Source: Dyella terrae
Lineage (GTDB): Bacteria > Pseudomonadota > Gammaproteobacteria > Xanthomonadales > Rhodanobacteraceae
DNA length: 64,000 bases
NCBI RefSeq assembly: GCF_004322705.1
Contig: NZ_SIZZ01000001.1
Coordinates: 496,001-560,000 of the forward strand
Direction: 5' to 3'
Below are positions 58,603 to 64,000 of the stretch, in pieces. The notes under the pieces were generated by a model, which was not told the DNA's origin, did not search any database, and saw only the letters and a program-made list of their open reading frames with translations. Position 1 is the stretch's first letter. Each line of letters starts with the position of its first letter. A program made the position numbers and the translations under genes.

Positions 58603-59043
58603 TGTCTGCCTCCAACGTGCTGTACGTAGCAGGCCGATACTGCAGACCAGATACGCCGTTGCGGTGGACGGGCGGGCAGGCCGTTCCACCTGGATTGAAC
58701 TCGCATCGACCGAAACTTGTGGTCGTTACGGTTTGCCACGGGATTGTGGCGTTTTGAACGGCTGATCCGGTGCCATTCGATACTGCTGCTGAAGCGTTGA
58801 GCGTGCAGTGGAGCACGTGGTCAGCAACTGGTTTTCCGCAATGATCTGCGGTTGATTTTCTCCGGTATTTCTACCGGGTCGCGCCGATCCGGACCCCTCC
58901 GGTTCGTCGCGTACTGCGGGCACCATGGGCGTTAGGTGCACTCAAATTCGATCGGCGGAGCCTAGTGGCGTGTTTTCGATCTGACAAGTGCCGAGCTCAA
59001 CCGATTCACGAAATGCTCACGATGTTAAGCAGTTACGATGACG
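58603..59043. other. Non-coding gap upstream of the SleB-type gene
   Basis: About 440 bases with no convincing gene; short minus-strand frames (for example 58726-58941) lack features. A six-base-pair hairpin CCGGTA-TTTC-TACCGG lies at 58862-58877. The SleB gene promoter must lie here. Confidence 0.5.
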
Positions 59044-59067
59044 CTGCATGAACAATTGTTCATGCAG
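59044..59067. repeat. Perfect 24-base palindrome over the ygfZ stop codon
   Basis: The sequence centred on AACAATTGTT (59051-59060) reads the same on both strands from 59044 to 59067. It includes the last two sense codons and the TGA of ygfZ. No T-run follows, so it is not a normal terminator; a protein-binding site or an RNA 3'-end hairpin are options. Confidence 0.6.
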
Positions 59068-59887
59068 GCCACTGATGCGTTGTCGTGATCTTCACTCCCG
59101 CATCGCTTAAGAACGTGTCGTCATTAGCATTGATGATGTTGTCTGGCATCACGGCGAGTGCGACGTACTGTCCATCGACTGCGATGACATCCAGCACGTG
59201 CGCGAGTTCTCGATCATCGCCGCGCAAATCGCTTCCTGCATCGACGTGCTGCGACATTACGACGCAATGCAAATGGCGTTTGTTGCCGCCGCGATAATGC
59301 AGTCGCGCAACAATTTCCTGGCCCGGATAGCATCCTTTGTCCAGCGCGACGGCGTGAAGTCGTTCGAGCGAAAGACTTTGCGGTAGATGTTGCGCAAGCG
59401 ATGCATCAGGCAACCATGGCCATCCAAGTTGCACTTGTCGAACGCGCCACGTGTCATCGGCGGAAATATCGCCGATGACCATGCTGTGATCGCCACATCC
59501 AAGAACAAGCTCCTTGTGATTGTGCGCGACGTGCGCGTCCATCGGTTCGCCGGTGGCAATGGACTGGCGCGCCTGCGACTGGATGATGACTTTGGATCGA
59601 AAGACAAAGCGCCTCAGTCCTTCGACCAAAGTCGAGGCGCTGCCGCCGCGTAGCAGGGCGACGAGTTGGTGTTCGCCGGTGCGGGCCAGTTGGAGGAGGG
59701 CGCGTACGCGCCCCTGGGGGTCCAGCCATGCACTGAACTGCCACTGCCCGACGGCGAGGTCGGCCACGTTGCTGCTGAGCTGGGATTGGGCGAAGGCGAT
59801 GGCATCGGGGCCTTCAAGGGTGAGCGTTTCGGCGGCGAGGTGTGGGTGCATGGCGGGCGGAATGGGGGTGAAGGTCACCTGTTGCAA
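59060..59887 (-). CDS. ygfZ: Folate-binding protein YgfZ
   Basis: A tetrahydrofolate-dependent factor for making or repairing Fe-S clusters in certain enzymes. The 275-residue product has the diagnostic KGCYPGQE at 184-191 and the GcvT-like fold (SQLSSNVADL; WLDPQGRV). It diverges from the SDHAF4-sdhCDAB operon, whose SdhB subunit holds three Fe-S clusters; in many gammaproteobacteria ygfZ neighbours sdhE (ygfY). Confidence 0.94.
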   Translation of the reverse strand: MQQVTFTPIPPAMHPHLAAETLTLEGPDAIAFAQSQLSSNVADLAVGQWQFSAWLDPQGRVRALLQLARTGEHQLVALLRGGSASTLVEGLRRFVFRSKVIIQSQARQSIATGEPMDAHVAHNHKELVLGCGDHSMVIGDISADDTWRVRQVQLGWPWLPDASLAQHLPQSLSLERLHAVALDKGCYPGQEIVARLHYRGGNKRHLHCVVMSQHVDAGSDLRGDDRELAHVLDVIAVDGQYVALAVMPDNIINANDDTFLSDAGVKITTTHQWPA

Positions 59888-59978
59888 GGGAATGTGATGC
59901 TTTGGTCAACAGAACGGCCCGGCGTCAAGGTTGTGCCGTCTTAACGCAAGTATTAACCTTCTCCGGCTAACTAAAACC

Positions 59979-60146
59979 ATGTCAGACACGTCCACTCACA
60001 CCGAATCCAAGCCTGCTGCCGCGCCCGCGGAGCAAGTCGTCGTGCCCGCCGAAAAGGCAGCCGACAAGGTTCCGGCAGAGCGGCCGGCACCCGACCCCAC
60101 GCGCTACGGCGATTGGGAAAAGAACGGGCGCTGTATCGACTTCTGA
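59979..60146 (+). CDS. SDHAF4-like (DUF1674) succinate dehydrogenase assembly protein
   Basis: A 55-residue protein. The N-terminal 35 residues are Ala/Pro/Lys-rich and loose; the end DPTRYGDWEKNGRCIDF is the DUF1674/SDHAF4 signature. The mitochondrial relative binds flavinylated SdhA and helps it join SdhB. The ATG at 59979 (MSDTSTH) is chosen over 59931. It lies 79 bases before sdhC, so context and family agree. In bacteria the role is inferred. Confidence 0.85.
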   Translation: MSDTSTHTESKPAAAPAEQVVVPAEKAADKVPAERPAPDPTRYGDWEKNGRCIDF

Positions 60147-60225
60147 TGCCGCCGCGTCGACGTGCGTCGGCGCAAGGCATGGGAGGACGGTTCGGACATA
60201 AGCGATTCCACACAGGATAGCCGCC

Positions 60226-60621
60226 ATGGCAGACACGCGACGACCGCTCTCTCCCCATCTACAGATATATAAGTGGCAAGTGCAGATGATCACCTCGATC
60301 CTGCATCGCGCCACCGGCATCGCGCTCTCGGTCGGCACCTTGCTGGTCCTTTGGGGCGTCTTCTCACTGGCCTACAGTGAAGACACCTGGAACCAGTTCA
60401 AGACCTGCATCGGCAGCCCGGTCGGCATGATCCTGCTGTTCGGCTGGAGCTGGGCACTCTTCTATCACCTGTGCAACGGCATCCGTCATCTGGTTCAGGA
60501 CGGCGGCATCGGCTACGAGATCCCGCAATTCGTGCGTTCGAGCTGGGCGTCGATCATCGTTAGCATCGTCCTGACCCTGGCCGTCTGGGCCTATGTCCTG
60601 ACTTCCGGAGGTGCCGCATGA
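60226..60621 (+). CDS. sdhC: Succinate dehydrogenase cytochrome b556 subunit
   Basis: A membrane anchor of complex II that binds quinone and heme b. The 131-residue product has RPLSPHLQIY, the ISILHRATG quinone-site motif and the heme histidine in FYHLCNGIRHL; three membrane helices lie near 28-50, 66-88 and 105-125. It overlaps sdhD by four bases. Confidence 0.96.
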   Translation: MADTRRPLSPHLQIYKWQVQMITSILHRATGIALSVGTLLVLWGVFSLAYSEDTWNQFKTCIGSPVGMILLFGWSWALFYHLCNGIRHLVQDGGIGYEIPQFVRSSWASIIVSIVLTLAVWAYVLTSGGAA

Positions 60622-61010
60622 GCGCGCCCAAGGATCTGCGTAACCCGCTCAAGCGCGCCCGCGGCCTGGGTTCGGCCCAGTTCGGCGTGAACCACTGGTG
60701 GATGCAGCGTCTGACGGCAGCTGGCCTGGTGTTCCTGGGTATCTGGTTCATGTGCACTGTGCTGGGCATGCTGCACGCCGACTACGCCACGGCCCGTTCG
60801 ATCATCGCCAAGCCCTGGAATGCCGTGCTGCTGGTCGCCTTCGTGCTCACCGTCTGCTGGCATGCGGTGCTCGGTCTGCAGGTGGTCATCGAGGACTACG
60901 TGCACACCCGCTGGCGTGAGGTCGCTCTGCTGGCTCTGGTCAAGTTCATTGCGGTATTGGGCACATTGGCAACGCTGATGGCCGTGCTGCGCATCGCGCT
61001 GGGAGCCTGA
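60618..61010 (+). CDS. sdhD: Succinate dehydrogenase membrane anchor subunit
   Basis: The second anchor of complex II. The 130-residue product has three membrane helices and the conserved [16 protein letters not shown] with the heme-b and quinone-site residues (H near 79, D/Y after it). It starts inside the end of sdhC and is followed by sdhA after five bases. The N-terminus [16 protein letters not shown] is typical of the family. Confidence 0.95.
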   Translation: MSAPKDLRNPLKRARGLGSAQFGVNHWWMQRLTAAGLVFLGIWFMCTVLGMLHADYATARSIIAKPWNAVLLVAFVLTVCWHAVLGLQVVIEDYVHTRWREVALLALVKFIAVLGTLATLMAVLRIALGA

Positions 61011-61015
61011 GGCCC

Positions 61016-62803
61016 ATGGAAAGCTACAAGATTCAACAGCATAAGTACGACGTGATTGTGGTTGGCGCCGGCGGCGCTGGCCTGCGGGCCACGTTCGGCC
61101 TGGCCGAGAAGGGCCTGAAGGCCGCCTGCATCACGAAGGTGTTTCCGACCCGTTCGCACACCGTTGCGGCGCAGGGCGGTATCTCCGCCGCGCTAGGCAA
61201 CATGGGCGAAGACGACTGGCGCTTCCACTTCTACGACACCATCAAGGGTTCGGACTGGCTGGGCGACCAGGACGCCATCGAGTACATGTGCCGCGAGGCC
61301 ATTCCCTCGATCATCGAGCTCGAACACTACGGCGTGCCGTTCTCGCGCACCGAAGAAGGCAAGATCTACCAGCGTCCGTTCGGCGGCATGACCACCCATT
61401 ACGGCAAGGGCACGGCCCAGCGCACCTGCGCGGCTGCCGACCGTACCGGTCACGCCATCCTGCACACGCTGTACCAGCAGGCGCTGGCGCACGACGCCAC
61501 GTTCTTCATCGAGTACTTCGCCACCGACCTCATCTTCGACGAAGAGGGCGTGTGCCGCGGCGTGCTTGCGCTGGACATGAACGAAGGCACCCTGCACGTG
61601 TTCCGCGGCCATGCCGTGGTGCTGGCGACGGGCGGCTACGGCCGTGCCTACTTCAGCGCGACGTCGGCCCATACCTGCACCGGCGACGGTGGCGGCATGG
61701 TGCTCCGCGCGGGTCTGGCCCTGCAGGACATGGAGTTCGTGCAGTTCCATCCGACCGGCATTTACGGTTCGGGCTGCCTGATCACCGAAGGCGTGCGTGG
61801 CGAAGGTGGTTACCTCACCAACTCCAATGGCGAGCGCTTCATGGAGCGCTATGCGCCCAACGCGAAGGACCTGGCATCGCGCGACGTCGTCAGCCGCGCC
61901 ATGACGATGGAAATCCGCGAAGGCCGCGGCGTGGGCGAGCACAAGGACCACATCCACATCAACCTGATGCACCTGGGTTCGGAAGTGATCCACGAGCGCC
62001 TGCCGGGCATCGCCGAGTCGGCGCGCATCTTTGCCGGCGTGGACGTGACCAAGGAGCCGATCCCAGTCATCCCGACCGTCCACTACAACATGGGCGGTAT
62101 CCCGACCAACTATCACGGTGAAGTCGTGCAGAAGCGCGGCGACAACGTGGACGCCGTGGTCCCGGGCCTGTTCGCCATCGGCGAAGCTGCATGCGTGTCC
62201 GTGCACGGTGCCAACCGCCTGGGTTCGAACTCGCTGCTTGACCTGGTGGTGTTCGGTCGCGCCGTGGCGCATCGCTGCGCCGAGATCGTCAAGCCGGGCG
62301 CGCCGCACAAGGACCTGCCGGCCAGCGCGCTGGACCAGGCCCTGGGTCGCTTCGACGGCCTGCGTTATGCCAAGGGCAGCCTGCCGACCGCGAAGATCCG
62401 CGCGGAAATGCAGCGCACCATGCAGTCCGACGCGGCGGTGTTCCGCACCGGCGAGTCGCTGAAGGAAGGTTGCGAGAAGATTTCCAAGGTCTACGAGTCG
62501 TTCAAGGATGTCGGCGTCAGCGATCGTTCGCTGGTGTGGAACTCCGACCTGATCGAGACCCTGGAGCTGTCGAACCTGCTGGGTCAGGCCGTGGCGACCA
62601 TGTACTCGGCCGAACAGCGCCCGGAGAGCCGTGGCGCCCACGCGCGCGAAGATTTCCCGGATCGCGACGACGCGAATTGGCAGAAGCACACGCTGGTGGC
62701 CGTGGATGATCACGGCAAGGCCAGCTTCGATTTCCGTCCGGTGCACATGTACACCATGACGAAGGATGTCGAAGTCGTGCCGCCGAAGAAGCGCGTTTAC
62801 TAA
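61016..62803 (+). CDS. sdhA: Succinate dehydrogenase flavoprotein subunit
   Basis: It oxidises succinate to fumarate. The 595-residue product has the FAD motif [14 protein letters not shown] (about 10-23), the flavin-linking histidine in [11 protein letters not shown] (H near 43), [11 protein letters not shown] with the substrate histidine and [13 protein letters not shown]. Covalent FAD attachment should need SdhE, which is encoded at the right edge of the window. Confidence 0.98.
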   Translation: MESYKIQQHKYDVIVVGAGGAGLRATFGLAEKGLKAACITKVFPTRSHTVAAQGGISAALGNMGEDDWRFHFYDTIKGSDWLGDQDAIEYMCREAIPSIIELEHYGVPFSRTEEGKIYQRPFGGMTTHYGKGTAQRTCAAADRTGHAILHTLYQQALAHDATFFIEYFATDLIFDEEGVCRGVLALDMNEGTLHVFRGHAVVLATGGYGRAYFSATSAHTCTGDGGGMVLRAGLALQDMEFVQFHPTGIYGSGCLITEGVRGEGGYLTNSNGERFMERYAPNAKDLASRDVVSRAMTMEIREGRGVGEHKDHIHINLMHLGSEVIHERLPGIAESARIFAGVDVTKEPIPVIPTVHYNMGGIPTNYHGEVVQKRGDNVDAVVPGLFAIGEAACVSVHGANRLGSNSLLDLVVFGRAVAHRCAEIVKPGAPHKDLPASALDQALGRFDGLRYAKGSLPTAKIRAEMQRTMQSDAAVFRTGESLKEGCEKISKVYESFKDVGVSDRSLVWNSDLIETLELSNLLGQAVATMYSAEQRPESRGAHAREDFPDRDDANWQKHTLVAVDDHGKASFDFRPVHMYTMTKDVEVVPPKKRVY

Positions 62804-62827
62804 CGAACCCGGATTGGAGACATCACC

Positions 62828-63613
62828 GTGGCAGAGTTTTCGCTACCCAAGAATTCCAAGGTCCAGCCGGGCAAGCAGTTTCCCGCCAAGGACGCCAAGA
62901 AGCCGCGCAAGTTCAGCATCTATCGCTGGACCCCGGACGACGGCCAGAACCCGCGCATCGACACCTATGAAGTCGACCTGGCGGCGTGTGGCCCGATGGT
63001 TCTGGATGCACTGCTTAAGATCAAAAACGAGATCGATCCGACGCTGACGCTGCGTCGCTCGTGCCGTGAAGGCATTTGCGGCTCCTGCGCCATGAACATC
63101 GACGGCACCAACACGCTGGCCTGCACCAAGGCCATCAGCGATTGCGGTTCCGGCGACGTCAAGATCTATCCGCTGCCGCATATGCCGGTGGTGAAGGATC
63201 TCGTGCCGGATCTGACCCATTTCTACGCCCAGTTCGCGTCGATCAAGCCCTGGCTGCGTACGCAGAGCCCGGCGCCGGCCGACAAGGAGCGCCTGCAGTC
63301 GCCGGAAGACCGCAAGAAGCTCGACGGCCTGTATGAGTGCATCCTGTGCGCCTGCTGCTCGACCAGCTGCCCGAGCTACTGGTGGAACGGCGACAAGTAC
63401 CTCGGCCCGGCCATCCTGCTGCAGGCCTATCGCTGGATTGTCGACACGCGTGACGAAGACACCGGTGCCCGCCTTGACGATCTGGAAGATCCGTTCAAGT
63501 TGTACCGTTGCCACACCATCATGAACTGCGCGCGTACTTGCCCGAAGGGTCTCAATCCCGCCAAGGCTATTGCCGAGATCAAGAAGCTGATCGTCGAACG
63601 CCGCGCGATGTAA
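62828..63613 (+). CDS. sdhB: Succinate dehydrogenase iron-sulfur subunit
   Basis: It carries electrons from SdhA to the quinone. The 261-residue product binds [2Fe-2S] ([10 protein letters not shown]...LAC near 78-99), [4Fe-4S] ([16 protein letters not shown]) and [3Fe-4S] ([14 protein letters not shown]) clusters, each with the expected cysteines. At 261 residues it has an N-terminal extension of about 20 residues compared with E. coli. Confidence 0.98.
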   Translation: MAEFSLPKNSKVQPGKQFPAKDAKKPRKFSIYRWTPDDGQNPRIDTYEVDLAACGPMVLDALLKIKNEIDPTLTLRRSCREGICGSCAMNIDGTNTLACTKAISDCGSGDVKIYPLPHMPVVKDLVPDLTHFYAQFASIKPWLRTQSPAPADKERLQSPEDRKKLDGLYECILCACCSTSCPSYWWNGDKYLGPAILLQAYRWIVDTRDEDTGARLDDLEDPFKLYRCHTIMNCARTCPKGLNPAKAIAEIKKLIVERRAM

Positions 63614-63633
63614 ATCGCCCGGTTTGACGCACG

Positions 63634-63665
63634 ACGGCCGGGCCTCGGGTCCGGCCGTTGTCGTT
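63634..63665 (+). terminator. Possible terminator after sdhB
   Basis: ACGGCCGG (63634-63641) pairs perfectly with CCGGCCGT (63651-63658) 20 bases past the sdhB stop; the T-rich tail (TGTCGTTT) is imperfect. The rest of 63666-63890 shows no gene. Confidence 0.45.
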
Positions 63666-63890
63666 TCCGCAGCAACGTGTAGGCAAGCCTGCGCGGCGGC
63701 GGGAGCGACGCAGTCAAGGAGACGGGTCCAGTCACCCAGGCTGAGCTGACTTGGCGGCGAGGAACTACACTCAAAGTCGGGCTCGTTCCGTGGCGCTGGC
63801 GAGAAGGTCGCGGCACTATGTCTGAACCGCCCCGGCTGCTCGGCAGAACTCCCGTGCCGGCTTGTCAGAAGTCCAGAGAAAGGTTGCCTG

Positions 63891-64000
63891 ATGGAAGAAT
63901 CCCGCATCAAACGCCTTCGCTGGCGCACCCGGCGAGGCACCCGCGAACTGGACGCTCTCTTTGGCGGCTGGCTCGAGCAGTGCTTTGCGTCAGCCGGGGA
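63891..64000 (+). CDS. sdhE: SdhE, FAD assembly factor (C-terminus cut by window edge)
   Basis: Thirty-six codons are present, from ATG 63891 with AAAGG eight bases before. The product begins MEESRIKRLRWRTRRGTREL and holds the RGxxE motif (RGTRELD, 15-21) that contacts SdhA during covalent flavinylation, followed by LDALFGGWLEQCF. SdhE (YgfY) is normally about 80-90 residues. It lies 277 bases after sdhB, probably as its own transcript or by read-through. Confidence 0.88.
   Translation, partial: MEESRIKRLRWRTRRGTRELDALFGGWLEQCFASAG

Noticed and set aside
58726-58941. 71-codon minus-strand frame upstream of the SleB-type gene
   Set aside because: No features, no ribosome-binding site and no hydrophobic or conserved stretch.
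61193-62746. 517-codon open frame antisense to sdhA
   Set aside because: Antisense shadow of a highly conserved gene; no motifs of its own.

Overview
This is a GC-rich chromosomal window from a gammaproteobacterium. The gene content fits the order Lysobacterales (Xanthomonadales), probably the Rhodanobacteraceae (Dyella / Luteibacter / Rhodanobacter type). Pointers are: a TrpR/YerC-family gene heading the his operon, a Tat-exported HiPIP, bacterial kynurenine-pathway genes (kmo, haaO), a surE-pcm-yqaA-nlpD block with no rpoS after it, and a MetX of the kind seen in xanthomonads. The assignment is inference; no 16S gene lies in the window. Nearly all of it is ordinary core chromosome. I saw no insertion sequence, prophage, integrase, CRISPR array or toxin-antitoxin pair.

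Layout. 1-7947: a cut-off DUF998 membrane gene, then a yerC-hisGDCBHAFI operon with stop/start overlaps at every junction and a trp-operator-like palindrome just below its promoter. 7954-10989 (minus): methionine salvage mtnB-mtnD-mtnC followed by a membrane-anchored C13 cysteine peptidase. 11211-16768: HiPIP, a roughly 450-base gap between convergent genes with an AT-rich inverted repeat, two tandem APC permeases, a Nudix hydrolase and an outer-membrane barrel protein. 16999-21467 (minus): haaO, parE, and an M24 aminopeptidase P. 21612-29519 (plus): pyrG-kdsA, eno-ftsB-ispD-ispF-mgtE, truD. 29566-29716: paired inverted repeats. 29755-37083: smr, surE-pcm-yqaA-nlpD, an Mth938-like gene with yhbY, and rlmE-ftsH. 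37309-38052: a five-tRNA cluster (Arg-Pro-Arg-His-Lys) with two good promoters and a strong terminator, then a DoxX-like membrane gene and tRNA-Leu.

39147-47791 (minus): the full cytochrome c maturation set ccmABCDEFGHI, running directly into metX and a cysteine dioxygenase gene. 47861-51092 (minus): DUF3293, kmo, phaB, phaR. 51194-55986 (minus): a marR-controlled tripartite efflux operon with a clear operator. 56082-59887: tatD, two tandem glycine-zipper lipoproteins, a SleB-type wall hydrolase, ygfZ. 59979-64000: succinate dehydrogenase sdhCDAB flanked by two assembly factors, an SDHAF4-like small protein upstream and a cut-off SdhE downstream.

Themes that link the genes: cofactor and respiratory-complex assembly (ccm, sdh, SDHAF4, SdhE, YgfZ, HiPIP), sulfur amino acids (mtn genes, metX, cysteine dioxygenase), NAD synthesis from tryptophan (kmo, haaO) and envelope upkeep (kdsA, ftsB, nlpD, ftsH). 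The most interesting signals are regulatory or structural rather than a new gene system: the his operator, a 43-codon ORF exactly filling the ccmB-ccmC gap, a perfect palindrome on the ygfZ stop codon, and two families of intergenic inverted repeats.
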